Source: Clostridia bacterium (GTDB taxonomy: Bacteria > Bacillota_A > Clostridia > Oscillospirales > CAG-272). Taken from it: DNA of 32,333 nt. The stretch covers positions 1-32,333 of the forward strand of contig JAFTRB010000063.1 in NCBI GenBank assembly GCA_017462445.1, written 5' to 3'. A model generated the notes under the pieces. That model did no database searches, was not told where the DNA came from, and was given only the letters and a program-made list of their open reading frames with translations. Within the stretch, counting starts at the first letter, position 1, and every line of letters begins with the position of its first letter. Positions 15,210-24,012 of this stretch are shown here, in pieces. The translations under genes and the position numbers were made by a program.

Positions 15210-16526
15210 TTATTCTGTCGCGCCGAGGAGGGACTCGAGGAACTCATAGCCGTCCGAGCCTACAGTGCGAATGGGTATGCCTCCAAGAGCCGAGGAAAGC
15301 TCTCCCGTGGTCATACCGCAAAGGAAAAGGTCATCTCCGTGGCGCAGGCAGCATTCGGGAAGGAGAAGCTCCTCTCCCAGGGGGATATCACGAAGGGCAT
15401 CAAGTATATCCACACCCGTGAGAAGTCCCGAAACCGTGACACTCTCGCCGAAGAATTTGTTTTTAACGCATACAACATTTACACTAAGAAGAGGACAAAT
15501 TTTCTCCGCCCTTTCAGCAAACTCCAAAATCATAGGATATGACGCAACCGCCGTGGCAACCGTTACCCATCTCTTTCGCTTTGGCAGCTCGAGATACCCG
15601 ACATCCTCAATACCCATCTCAAATTCATCGGCAAAGGAGCGGAGCATACCTACTCCGTTCTCTATCTGCGGATATTCCTCGTAATACTCGGTGTCCGGAA
15701 GTGGTCTTTGCGCCTTCAGATACAGCTCGTCCGCGGCAAAGAATTGGCGCGAGCCGTGGAGCGCCAGCTGTCTTTCGGCAAAGGAATCAACAAGATCGAT
15801 AACCTCACCCGCCTCCTCGGCAGTGAAATCGGACAGTGGATAAAGTCCCTCTCGATGCCTGGTTAATCCGGCAGGAACGATGGAAACGCTGCCAAGAGAG
15901 GGATAAAGCTCCGAAAGATCGCTGAGGGTGCGGGCAAGCTCCTCTCCGTCATTTACACCGCGGCAAAGAACTATCTGGCCGCACATGGAAAGCCCCGCAT
16001 CCTTGAAGTCCTGAAGGTATCGAAGAACCTCGCCGGAGCGCTTGTTCTTCATCATTTTTATCCTCAGCTCGGGGTTGGTGGTGTGAATAGAGATATTGAT
16101 CGGGCTGATCCGCATCTTTATTATTCTCTCCACATCGGCATCGGTCATATTGGTAAGAGTGACATAATTGCCGTGGATAAACGAAAGCCTTGAATCATCG
16201 TCCTTGAAGTAAAGCGACTCGCGGAGCCCCTTTGGATTCTGGTCTATGAAGCAGAATATACAGCCATTGCGACAGGAGTGCTTCTCGTCCATCAATGGGG
16301 TTTCAAATTCAAGCCCGATATCCTCGTATTCATCCTTGTTGATGGCTACCGCATATTTTCCACGGCTCCCCTCAAGCTCAATAGTAACCGAGCTATCGGT
16401 GAGATAAAAGCGATAGTCCAGAACATCGGAAATGGAATTGCCGTTTATAGCCAGGAGAATATCTCCCGTAGCAATACCGTGTTCCTCGGCTATCGAGCCC
16501 TTCTCTATTCCGGTGATCCTTACCAT
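15210..16526 (-). CDS. DUF512 radical SAM protein with PDZ-like N-domain
   Basis: A 438-residue protein. The N-terminus is a short PDZ-like module ('ITGIEKGSIAEEHGIATGDILLAINGNSISDVLDYRFYL'). An iron-sulfur motif CX3CX2C follows at Cys85, Cys89 and Cys92 in 'CRNGCIFCFIDQNPKGLRESLYFKDDDSRLSFIHGNYVTLTN'. The middle and C-terminal parts match the DUF512 family, with 'SVSIVPAGLTRHREGLYPL', 'QFFAADELYLKA' and 'NVVCVKNKFFGESVTVSGLLTGVDILDAL'. Such proteins lie next to der in many Clostridia; their reaction is unknown. The start follows GGGAG. It sits 17 bases after the vanZ-like gene and 18 bases before der. Confidence 0.92.
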   Translation of the reverse strand: MVRITGIEKGSIAEEHGIATGDILLAINGNSISDVLDYRFYLTDSSVTIELEGSRGKYAVAINKDEYEDIGLEFETPLMDEKHSCRNGCIFCFIDQNPKGLRESLYFKDDDSRLSFIHGNYVTLTNMTDADVERIIKMRISPINISIHTTNPELRIKMMKNKRSGEVLRYLQDFKDAGLSMCGQIVLCRGVNDGEELARTLSDLSELYPSLGSVSIVPAGLTRHREGLYPLSDFTAEEAGEVIDLVDSFAERQLALHGSRQFFAADELYLKAQRPLPDTEYYEEYPQIENGVGMLRSFADEFEMGIEDVGYLELPKRKRWVTVATAVASYPMILEFAERAEKICPLLSVNVVCVKNKFFGESVTVSGLLTGVDILDALRDIPLGEELLLPECCLRHGDDLFLCGMTTGELSSALGGIPIRTVGSDGYEFLESLLGATE

Positions 16527-16543
16527 ATAGGCTCCCTTCTCTG

Positions 16544-17065
16544 CTAGCTCTCCTCGCCCTTTGGCGCCGATGCCTGCATTCTTTTTCTAATGAAATAAAT
16601 TATTAATAGCGCTGCTCCGCCTATCAGATAAGCGAGGCTTGCGAAGGTGGCATAGCCACCAATATCGATCCACACATCGGTGATGGATGGTCCGCGCTCG
16701 GATAAAACCTGTATGCTCTCATCAAGAAAGCCCACCGCAAAGGGACAGGCATAGGATATAGGCAGGGACACATACCAGCGCCGCCTTTCAAATATGAGAA
16801 CATAAAGCGCGATCTCAATGCCGAGAAGCCCGTACTCGGTGAAGTGGGCTATCTTGCGCAGATTTGTAAGGACAAAGTCCTCAACGGGCGTATCATCAGG
16901 AAGGATCTCCTCCACGATCTCGCCGAGCTTGTCGCTTGCGTCCGCCGACTCCTGCTTTGGCAGGGAGGAGTTGTAAAAGATGAACGCAACGGTCAGAAGC
17001 ATCGATACAAGCAGGGCTATTCTTACGCCAAGAAGAATTCGCGCCATCAGCCTTTCTCTACTCAT
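16544..17065 (-). CDS. VanZ-like membrane protein
   Basis: A 173-residue integral membrane protein with about four or five helices. VanZ signature blocks are present: 'FIFYNSSLPKQES' after the first helix, 'LRKIAHFTEYGLLGIEIAL' in the middle, and 'FLDESIQVLSERGPSITDVWIDIGG' before the last helices. The prototype VanZ gives low-level teicoplanin resistance; most chromosomal members have no assigned role. The start at 17065 is preferred because GGGGG lies 5 bases upstream and the family N-terminus fits; an ATG at 17098 would overlap the Sel1-repeat gene and has a poorly spaced site. It lies within the GTPase operon. Confidence 0.85.
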   Translation of the reverse strand: MSRERLMARILLGVRIALLVSMLLTVAFIFYNSSLPKQESADASDKLGEIVEEILPDDTPVEDFVLTNLRKIAHFTEYGLLGIEIALYVLIFERRRWYVSLPISYACPFAVGFLDESIQVLSERGPSITDVWIDIGGYATFASLAYLIGGAALLIIYFIRKRMQASAPKGEES

Positions 17066-17081
17066 ATTACCCCCATCAATA

Positions 17082-17861
17082 TTACTGCCCCCGAGCATCG
17101 CCTCTGCCCGGCAGAAGCTCTAAAAGAGCCTTGTTCGTGGGATCGGTGAGCAAATAGGGCGCTTCGGTGGATATGTAGTGCATAGCCTCCTGTGAGCCCT
17201 GCACAGCGGCAATAAGCATGATCTTATCACCCTTTTCGCGGTTTGCCTCAACGCCGAGTCCATCCAAAAAGCAACGAGCATAGAGGAACTTGCTCTTTGC
17301 CGCCAGCTCCTCGACATAGTCTCCGCTGTGGTAGGCGGCGGAGCGAAAATAGTGAAACGCCCTCTGCATATCAAGGCGAACCGCACTCACGCGCAATTCC
17401 TCGTCCTCCTCCATATCAGGCACATCTCCGCCAAGGAGCATATAAGGATCCCTGTAAATCGGTGTGTGGTAGGGTATCATGGAGATAGATATGACATCCG
17501 GCTCGTAAAGCATACCCATAGAGTGGGCAACGCCAAGATAGAGCTGAGCCTCTATCACGCCCAGGCGAGCCGCATCCTCCATATATCTGAAGCACTTGCG
17601 GTAGTCACGGGAGACGCCAACTCCGTGAAGGTACATAACCGCGAGGTTATAATTTGCCTCGCCGACCTTCTCGCGGGCGAAGCCGAAAAAGCTTGCCGCC
17701 CGACGGCAGTCCTCCCCGACTCCTATACCGTTCATAAGCATATAACCGTAATGAAAGGCGCTTTCGGCATCTCCCTCCCGAGCGCCCTCGAGAAAGAACT
17801 CTGCCGCCTCTTTATATTTACCCTTAAGGAACAAGCCCTTACCCGGTAACGAATCGAACAT
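17082..17861 (-). CDS. Sel1-like repeat protein
   Basis: A 259-residue soluble protein built from Sel1-type (TPR-like) helical repeats: 'AESAFHYGYMLMNGIGVGEDCRRAASFFGFAREKVGEANYNLAVMYLHGVGVSRDYRKCFRYMEDAARLGVIEAQLYLGVAHSMG' gives three units near the N-terminus, and 'SKFLYARCFLDGLGVEANREKGDKIMLIAAVQGSQEAMHYI' gives another near the C-terminus. An acidic insert ('PDMEEDEEL') separates them. Such proteins are adaptors. No signal peptide is visible. The start follows AAAGGAGAGATAT. It lies 42 bases after the cysS stop without a visible terminator, so it is probably in the cysS transcript. The partner is unknown. Confidence 0.85.
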   Translation of the reverse strand: MFDSLPGKGLFLKGKYKEAAEFFLEGAREGDAESAFHYGYMLMNGIGVGEDCRRAASFFGFAREKVGEANYNLAVMYLHGVGVSRDYRKCFRYMEDAARLGVIEAQLYLGVAHSMGMLYEPDVISISMIPYHTPIYRDPYMLLGGDVPDMEEDEELRVSAVRLDMQRAFHYFRSAAYHSGDYVEELAAKSKFLYARCFLDGLGVEANREKGDKIMLIAAVQGSQEAMHYISTEAPYLLTDPTNKALLELLPGRGDARGQ

Positions 17862-17903
17862 ATATCTCTCCTTTCATTAACTGATCATCTGAAAAACGGC
17901 GGT

Positions 17904-19322
17904 TTATTTTTCGACGGTGAACTTAGTCCCCTCTCTTGTATCAAGAAGAGTTACTCCGCGCTCCAGAAGCTCCGCCCTTATGCGATCCGCCTCGGCAAAG
18001 TTCTTCTCCTTCTTCGCCGCGCGACGCGCCTCTATCATATTATTGATGTAAGCGAGGAATTCGGCATCGATCTCATCCTCTTCGCCTTTGCCAAGAGCGG
18101 CGGCTGCCTCAATAAGCCCGAGCGAAAGAACTCGCTCAAAATCCTTGATAAGAGCAAGCTTCGTAGCATCATTGGTATCCATCTTAAGCGCATCATAGAG
18201 CGCGGTTATCGCAAGAGCGGTGTTAAGGTCGTTATCGAGGGCATCGGTGAAGCGCTTCCTGCCCTCGGCAAAGGCCGCCTCGTCAACCTCGCCCTCTGCC
18301 CTGAGCGCCGCGATCCTTGAAACAAGCTTGTCGTACGCTATTCTTGCATTGTCGAGGTTCTCCCAGGAGAATACAAGATTCTTTCTGTAATGGGACTGAA
18401 GGCAAAGGAAGCGGTATACAAGAGGCGCGTAGCCCTTCTCCTCAAGGAGAGATACGGTGAGAAACTCGCCTGTGGACTTGGACATCTTGCCCGAGTTGGT
18501 ATTCAGGTGATAGACATGGAACCACCAGCGGCACCACTCGTGGCCAAAGGTGGACTCGCTCTGCGCAATCTCGTTTGTGTGGTGCGGGAAGGCGTTGTCT
18601 ATGCCGCCGCAGTGGATATCGAGATACTCGCCAAGATGCTTTCTTGCGATACAGGAGCATTCGATGTGCCAGCCGGGATAGCCGACGCCCCAGGGGGAGT
18701 CCCACTTAAGCTCCTGGTCCTCAAACTTGGACTTGGTAAACCAGAGAACAAAATCCGCCTTGTTGCGCTTGTTGCCGTCCTCCTCTACGCTGTCGCGTAC
18801 ACCAACCGCCAAATCCTCCTCGGCAAAATCGTTGAAAACATAATATTTTGCAAGCTTGGATGTGTCAAAATAGATGTTTCCGCCGGCCTCATAGGCACAT
18901 CCGCGCTCAAGAAGCTCGCTTACCATTCCGATGAACTCCGGAACACAGTTGGTTGCAGGCTCGATAATTTCGGGACGCTTTATACCCAGCTTGTCACAGT
19001 CGGCAAAGAAGGCGTCGGTATAAAATTTCGCAATTTCAAGCACGGTCTTATGCTCACGGCGCGCGCCCTTCAGCATTTTGTCCTCGCCCGTGTCGCCGTC
19101 CGAGCTGAGATGACCGACATCGGTGATGTTCATAACCCTTTTTACATCATAGCCGATATAAGACAGGTATTTTTCCAGAACATCCTCCATGGTGTAGGTG
19201 CGCAGATTACCTATATGAGCAAAGTGATAGACGGTAGGACCGCAGGTGTACATAGTCACCCTTCCCTCCTCGCGAGGGACAAACTCATCCTTGCTTCTTG
19301 TTAAAGAATTGTATAAAAGCAT
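17904..19322 (-). CDS. cysS: Cysteinyl-tRNA synthetase
   Basis: A 472-residue class I aminoacyl-tRNA synthetase that charges tRNA-Cys. Visible motifs are the zinc ligand Cys27 in 'YTCGPTVY', the HIGH-type motif HIGN (36-39), a second zinc-site Cys in 'WHIECSCIA' (222), 'CGGIDNAFPHHTNEIAQSES' with the His/Glu zinc ligands near 247 and 251, and KMSKS (279-283). The anticodon-binding tail contains a DALDNDLNTALA motif typical of CysRS. The start at 19322 is chosen because AAAGGATGATGAT precedes it and the family N-terminus fits; an in-frame extension to 19412 runs through the promoter and is rejected. It has its own promoter. It is the likely first gene of a unit running to the terminator at 11957. 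Confidence 0.97.
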   Translation of the reverse strand: MLLYNSLTRSKDEFVPREEGRVTMYTCGPTVYHFAHIGNLRTYTMEDVLEKYLSYIGYDVKRVMNITDVGHLSSDGDTGEDKMLKGARREHKTVLEIAKFYTDAFFADCDKLGIKRPEIIEPATNCVPEFIGMVSELLERGCAYEAGGNIYFDTSKLAKYYVFNDFAEEDLAVGVRDSVEEDGNKRNKADFVLWFTKSKFEDQELKWDSPWGVGYPGWHIECSCIARKHLGEYLDIHCGGIDNAFPHHTNEIAQSESTFGHEWCRWWFHVYHLNTNSGKMSKSTGEFLTVSLLEEKGYAPLVYRFLCLQSHYRKNLVFSWENLDNARIAYDKLVSRIAALRAEGEVDEAAFAEGRKRFTDALDNDLNTALAITALYDALKMDTNDATKLALIKDFERVLSLGLIEAAAALGKGEEDEIDAEFLAYINNMIEARRAAKKEKNFAEADRIRAELLERGVTLLDTREGTKFTVEK

Positions 19323-19383
19323 ATCATCATCCTTTCTACTTGCCAAAAGGCAACAGTATGGCATTATAATTTTATCCTGAAAT

Positions 19384-19412
19384 ATTTTAGCAGATAGAAC
19401 GGCATTTGTCAA
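19384..19412 (-). promoter_or_regulatory. Sigma-A promoter of cysS
   Basis: On the minus strand: TTGACA (19412-19407), a 17-base spacer, then TAAAAT (19389-19384). The leader to the ATG is only about 55 bases. It contains a small TTGCC-TTTT-GGCAA hairpin (19340-19353) just before the ribosome binding site, too short for a T-box. Confidence 0.85.
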
Positions 19413-19459
19413 GATGCTCCATAATAATTAAAAAATAAAAAATATTTTTGTCTCTGCTC

Positions 19460-19488
19460 TTGCATTCGGAGCAGATATTTGCTAAAAT
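19460..19488 (+). promoter_or_regulatory. Sigma-A-type promoter of ftsK
   Basis: TTGCAT (19460-19465), a 17-base spacer, then TAAAAT (19483-19488). It diverges from the cysS promoter; the two -35 boxes are 47 bases apart. The ftsK leader is about 78 bases. Confidence 0.75.
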
Positions 19489-19505
19489 ATAAGGTGGAGT
19501 ATTAT

Positions 19506-19523
19506 CCCATAGCCTACTATGGG
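19506..19523 (+). promoter_or_regulatory. Hairpin in the ftsK leader
   Basis: CCCATAG (19506-19512), a 4-base loop CCTA, then CTATGGG (19517-19523): a perfect 7-base-pair stem near the 5' end of the predicted ftsK mRNA. It is not followed by a T-run, so it is not a terminator. It could stabilise the mRNA or be a protein-binding DNA palindrome. Confidence 0.5.
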
Positions 19524-19572
19524 TTGACTTATACAGATCTTATTCAGGAAATGACAAAGGAGATTCGGTTTT

Positions 19573-22500
19573 ATGAAGGACAAAAAGGAAAAGCATTCGT
19601 CGTTCTCATCGTTAAACGGCTTTCACAGAGCTGTGCCAATTATACTTGTGGCGGTAGCTCTGTTTATCGGTTTATGCTTTATTACACAGGATATAGGCGC
19701 GTTCGGTCAGGTAATATCCTCGGTGCTTAAGGGGCTGTTCTCCTTTGGCGCTTACACTATCCCCTTCCTCATTGCTATACACGCGCTCTTCTACCCCGCA
19801 GACCTCAACGGTAAGAGAATAGTATCAAGGCTGATTTTCTCAATTCTTACCCTGCTTGTAATCTCCGCGGCCGCCTATACCTTTACTCCGCCTGAGGGCG
19901 AGGCTGCTTTTACCCCTGGGCTGTTCTACACCCAGGGCGTCGAGGGCGTTGGCGGCGGATTTGTCGGAGGTATAATCGCGTACGGTCTTATCAAGATCTT
20001 CGGAAGGATAGGAACTATTATCATAGCTGCCGCGATTATCGCAATATATGCGGCTTATTTCTTCTCCGGCGGAAAGCGGGTTATAGCAAAAATTCTGTTC
20101 GGCATACTTAAGGGCATTGTATTTGTCTTTATGATGATTGAAAAGGGCTTCAAGGCAATCCTTGCCTTCTTCTCGAGAAGAAGAGAAGAAAAGGCAAAAA
20201 GAGAAACCGAGGAGAAGCAGGACGAGCTGGTAGAGGATGAGTTCTTTGATGTTGATAACGGCTTAGGTCAGCTATCCATTCCCGAGCTTGGAATCTCCGA
20301 AACGAGAACAGGCGCGCTGGATGCTCCCACCCCTGTGGAAGCTGCTCCTACCGTGAGCGAAGAGGAGGAAGCGGTGCCGCTTATCGAGATTGCCCGAGAG
20401 GTCAACACCGACTACGGGCTTGATGACGAGGAGCCGCTTTCCATTCCCGTTGTAAACCTTGACGGAGAGGAGAACAAGTCTGTCGGGATTCCGCCCGTCA
20501 ACGAAGGAGAGACGAGCGCAGACTCGGTATTTACCGCTGATTTTGACCCATATGCTATGTCTATGTCCGAGGAGCTGGTATACAGACAGTCCTCAAGAAG
20601 CCTGCTTGACGAGCGTCCCACCGTTATCGAGGAGGTGCCGGAGCTGAGCGAGGAGGATATCGAAAGAGCCAGGAGGCGCGAGGCCTTCGAGCAACAGAAG
20701 GCAAGGCTTGTTGACAGCCAAAGACGCGCAGACGAAACTCCCGTAACCACGCAGGGCGAATATACCGGCGAGACGAAGAAAATTGAGATTTCCGAGAGCG
20801 AGCCCGCGGTTGTTGGAGGAATCGTTGAAACGGCAAGTGAGACGACCTTTGTTATAGAAAAGCCCGAGCAAAGAATTCCCAGAGAGCCCGAGATAGAGCC
20901 GGATATTACCTCTTTTACAAACTATACTCCACAGTCCCGCCCCCATCACGAGGCAATCCCCGTGGAGAGCTACTGCGAGCTTACCGCTCCCGTAATAACG
21001 ATCGAGCCCGATGTCGCCGAGCAACCGAGAGCCGAGGAGAACGGAAGTAGGCCCTATGGCGAAGAGCCGGTAACAGCAGCTCGCCCACAGGAGCAGTTCT
21101 CTCCCTTGCGCAAGACAGGGGACGATCAGAATGCCCGACAGGCGACAAATTATTCAGCCACACAGGGCGGATATCCGGAGCAGGATAATCCCCAAAGCCG
21201 CCAGGGCGGAGGCGACTCATACAGGCGCGCCGCAAGCTTTGCCGTGGCATCTATGGAGGAAAGAACCGAGCCCGTCTATAAGCCCAATCAGACCGAGCAG
21301 GCAGGCTATAAGCCCGGTCAGAACAGCTATAATCCCCAGCCCCAGGGCGGTTACAATCCCCAGCAGAGTGGCTATAATCCTCAGCCTCAGGGCGGTTACA
21401 ATCCTCAGCAGAGCGGCTATAATCCTCAGCCCCAGGGCGGTTACAATCCTCAGCAGAGTGGCTATAATCCTCAGCCTCAGGGCGGTTACAATCCCCAGCA
21501 GAATGGCTACAATCCTCAGCCCCAAGGCGGTTATAATCCTCAGCAGAGTGGCTACAATCCCCAGCCTCAGGGCGGTTATACCCCCCAGCAAAGTGGCTAT
21601 AATCCTCAGCCTCAGAGTGGTTATAATCCTCAGCAGAGTGGTTACAATCCCCAGCCTGCAGAGGCACGCACCGAGTATCAGCCCTTGCGTGATAGCTCAT
21701 ATACTCCCACATACAGGGAGGAAGCTCCCAAGCCAAAGACCGATATCGAGACAGACCTTGTCAGCCCCGGTGGCTCGGCTCTCGGTGACTCTATCGACGA
21801 TAGAGAGGTATGTCTTGTCAGCGAGGAGCGCGCCCCTGCCGAGGCAATCGGCACAGATTTTGTAGTTAATATGCCCGCCGAGGAGGATACAGGCAGAGTC
21901 TGGGTATCCAACAGCGAGACGGAGAACCCCGTAGATGACGGGGAGACTGTCGGTGGCGGTCTTGTCTTTGAGATCGACACAGAGCGCGGAATTGGAATGG
22001 GCAAAATCGGAGAGCCCGAGACAATTACCGTTGAGAGAACCCAGCTTGGCGAGCCCGACGGGGATGACGAGGACGAGGAGGAATATGTCCCCTCACCCGA
22101 GGATATCTCAGATGACGAGCCAAATACCGAGGAGATTCCGCCCGAAAAGCAGAATCCCGAGGTTATCGGTATGCGTGATATGTTCCCCGCACTCAGAGTA
22201 AACGAGCCTGAGGTGGAGGAGCAGACCACTGTTATAAGCGAGCCGACCTATCCCGACGAGGAGCCTCAATATACCTCCGCTCCCGTGGAGCCTTGTGAGG
22301 AAGAGGACTACGACGAGGAAGAGGACGACTATGACGGTATTCCCTTTGATGGCGGAAGGCCGATAGAGCCTGAGAAGCCAAAGAAGGAAGCACCCAAAAA
22401 GGCGAAGCCCAATTTCACAAAATACAAGGCGCCGCCTCTTGATTTGCTTAGTCACGGAGAGAGCCAGGACGAGGAGGAGGTCCTCCGGGAGAATAATGCC

Positions 22501-23925
22501 AGGTCGAAAATCATTATTGACACACTTGCATCCTTTGGCGTTATCGCATCAATAAAGGGCTATGACCGCGGTCCCCGTATAACCAGGTATGAGGTCGTTC
22601 CTGCCAAGGGCGTTAAGGTAACACAGATCACAAACCTCTTTGGCGATATCGTAATGAATCTGGCGGTTGACGGAATCCGTATGGAGGCTCCTATCCCTGG
22701 AAAAAGCGCCATCGGCTTTGAGGTTCCAAACTCCAACCCCGAGACGGTAAGGCTCCGCGACCTGCTGGAGACAGAGGAATTCCAAAGCTCGAAGTCCGAC
22801 ACTCTTGCCTGCATCGGTAAGGATGTCGGAGGCAAGCCAGTGTTCGGTGATATTGCCAAGTTCCCCCACGCGCTGGTTGCGGGTGCTACCGGTATGGGTA
22901 AGTCGGTCAGCATTAACTCTATTCTCATAAGCATTCTTTACAAGGCTCATCCGAGCAAGGTAAAGCTTATCCTTATTGACCCGAAGCGAGTCGAATTCCG
23001 TGTATATAGCGGCATTCCCCATCTGCTTATCCCGGTTGTAACCGAGGCGAAGCAGGCGGCAGGAGCGCTTATGTGGGCGGTTGAGGAGATGGAGCGCAGA
23101 TACGATGTTATCGAGAAGCTTAATATCCGTAATATTGAAGCCTACAACGAGAAGGTTGCGCGAGACCCCTCGGTTGGCGAGCCGATGTCCAAGATTATTA
23201 TCGTAATCGACGAGCTTAACGACCTGATGATGCAGGTAAGGGATCCCGTCGAGGATCTGATAATGAGAATTGCGCAGAAGGCAAGAGCCGCCGGAATTCA
23301 CCTCATTATCGGTACACAGAGGCCTGATGTTAAGGTTATTACCGGTACAATCAAGGCGAATATCAATACCCGTATGTCCTGTAAGGTTACATCTGTTCAG
23401 GACTCCCGAACCATTCTGGAGATGGCAGGAGCGGAGAAACTGCTTAACAAGGGAGATATGCTCTTCAAGCCAGTGGACAAGCCCAAGCCCATAAGAGTTC
23501 AGTCTGCCTTTACCACCGACGCCGAGGTCGAGGCGGTTATGGAATACCTCAAGACACAGGCCGTTGACGGTCAGTATGACGAGGAGGTTCTTGCCGAGAT
23601 CAACCGCGCCGCTCAGAAATGCGGAAACAAGAAGAATGGCGGCGCTCAGGTCGATGACGAGGGCGAGGAGGATGATGTTGGCCTTTACAACGATCAAAAG
23701 TTCCTTGATGCCGTAGAGGTTGCAATCCGTATGGGTAAGGTTTCAACCTCCCTGCTCCAGAGAAAGCTGTCCATCGGTTACTCGAGAGCAGCCAAGTATC
23801 TTGACAGTATGGAGGCTATCGGTGTTGTCAGCGAGCCTAACGGACAGAAGCCCCGCGAGGTTCGTATGTCCATGGACGAGTGGAGAGAAAGGCTCTCCCG
23901 AGTCAGCCTTGATGATGATTATTAA
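19573..23925 (+). CDS. ftsK: Membrane-anchored DNA translocase FtsK/SpoIIIE, very long linker
   Basis: A 1450-residue protein, compared with about 790 for SpoIIIE. Residues 20-165 hold four or five membrane helices. Residues 205-950 are an acidic, Pro/Gln/Glu-rich, probably disordered linker with a 15-residue repeat (584-695). Residues 950-1340 are the alpha-beta motor, with Walker A GATGMGKS (1104-1111) and Walker B '[13 protein letters not shown]' (Asp1213, Glu1214). Residues 1370-1437 are the gamma winged helix that reads polar DNA sequences ('[42 protein letters not shown]'). It pumps chromosomal DNA through the division or sporulation septum. The start at 19573 follows AAGGAG, 10 bases upstream. 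Unusual: Met in the P-loop where Ser is usual, and Asn in DELND where DELAD is usual; both changes recur in the paralogue downstream. Whether it also serves as SpoIIIE is open. Confidence 0.95.
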   Translation: MKDKKEKHSSFSSLNGFHRAVPIILVAVALFIGLCFITQDIGAFGQVISSVLKGLFSFGAYTIPFLIAIHALFYPADLNGKRIVSRLIFSILTLLVISAAAYTFTPPEGEAAFTPGLFYTQGVEGVGGGFVGGIIAYGLIKIFGRIGTIIIAAAIIAIYAAYFFSGGKRVIAKILFGILKGIVFVFMMIEKGFKAILAFFSRRREEKAKRETEEKQDELVEDEFFDVDNGLGQLSIPELGISETRTGALDAPTPVEAAPTVSEEEEAVPLIEIAREVNTDYGLDDEEPLSIPVVNLDGEENKSVGIPPVNEGETSADSVFTADFDPYAMSMSEELVYRQSSRSLLDERPTVIEEVPELSEEDIERARRREAFEQQKARLVDSQRRADETPVTTQGEYTGETKKIEISESEPAVVGGIVETASETTFVIEKPEQRIPREPEIEPDITSFTNYTPQSRPHHEAIPVESYCELTAPVITIEPDVAEQPRAEENGSRPYGEEPVTAARPQEQFSPLRKTGDDQNARQATNYSATQGGYPEQDNPQSRQGGGDSYRRAASFAVASMEERTEPVYKPNQTEQAGYKPGQNSYNPQPQGGYNPQQSGYNPQPQGGYNPQQSGYNPQPQGGYNPQQSGYNPQPQGGYNPQQNGYNPQPQGGYNPQQSGYNPQPQGGYTPQQSGYNPQPQSGYNPQQSGYNPQPAEARTEYQPLRDSSYTPTYREEAPKPKTDIETDLVSPGGSALGDSIDDREVCLVSEERAPAEAIGTDFVVNMPAEEDTGRVWVSNSETENPVDDGETVGGGLVFEIDTERGIGMGKIGEPETITVERTQLGEPDGDDEDEEEYVPSPEDISDDEPNTEEIPPEKQNPEVIGMRDMFPALRVNEPEVEEQTTVISEPTYPDEEPQYTSAPVEPCEEEDYDEEEDDYDGIPFDGGRPIEPEKPKKEAPKKAKPNFTKYKAPPLDLLSHGESQDEEEVLRENNARSKIIIDTLASFGVIASIKGYDRGPRITRYEVVPAKGVKVTQITNLFGDIVMNLAVDGIRMEAPIPGKSAIGFEVPNSNPETVRLRDLLETEEFQSSKSDTLACIGKDVGGKPVFGDIAKFPHALVAGATGMGKSVSINSILISILYKAHPSKVKLILIDPKRVEFRVYSGIPHLLIPVVTEAKQAAGALMWAVEEMERRYDVIEKLNIRNIEAYNEKVARDPSVGEPMSKIIIVIDELNDLMMQVRDPVEDLIMRIAQKARAAGIHLIIGTQRPDVKVITGTIKANINTRMSCKVTSVQDSRTILEMAGAEKLLNKGDMLFKPVDKPKPIRVQSAFTTDAEVEAVMEYLKTQAVDGQYDEEVLAEINRAAQKCGNKKNGGAQVDDEGEEDDVGLYNDQKFLDAVEVAIRMGKVSTSLLQRKLSIGYSRAAKYLDSMEAIGVVSEPNGQKPREVRMSMDEWRERLSRVSLDDDY
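21322..21657 (+). repeat. 45-base in-frame tandem repeat in the ftsK linker
   Basis: Seven full 45-base units plus a 21-base partial unit encode [15 protein letters not shown] (residues 584-695), with few substitutions (Asn for Ser, Thr for Asn, Ser for Gly). Each unit is itself two degenerate 7-8-residue GYNPQ half-units. The units differ mainly at synonymous positions, so the amino-acid sequence appears maintained despite nucleotide drift. Such arrays expand and contract by slippage. Confidence 0.95.
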
Positions 23926-23938
23926 TGCCCAACAAATC

Positions 23939-23970
23939 GGAGTCTGTCTCGATATCCGGGACAGACTCTC
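23939..23970 (+). promoter_or_regulatory. Hairpin between the two ftsK-type genes
   Basis: A 9-base-pair perfect stem (23940-23948 with 23960-23968) around an 11-base loop, 14 bases after the ftsK stop. No T-run follows, so it is more likely a processing or attenuation site than a full terminator. A second small hairpin (CTCGC-ATA-GCGAG, 23986-23998) sits just before the AAAGGTGAAATT ribosome binding site of the next gene. No clear promoter is seen in the 87-base gap, so the two ftsK-type genes are probably co-transcribed. Confidence 0.6.
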
Positions 23971-24012
23971 CTTGAATAAATTATGCTCGCATAGCGAGAG
24001 AAAGGTGAAATT

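Noticed and set aside
19323..19383. T-box riboswitch in front of cysS
   Set aside because: The leader is only about 55 bases, with one tiny hairpin and no T-box sequence or terminator/antiterminator pair.
21322..21657. Regular 45-base repeats that could suggest a CRISPR array
   Set aside because: The units are contiguous without spacers, stay in frame, and encode a peptide repeat inside ftsK; no cas genes are nearby.
22549..23697. Long open frame of 382 codons antisense to the ftsK motor region
   Set aside because: It lies opposite a highly conserved motor domain, has no family motifs or ribosome binding site, and arises from codon bias. The same applies to long antisense frames at 806-1660, 1447-2361 and 18390-19304.
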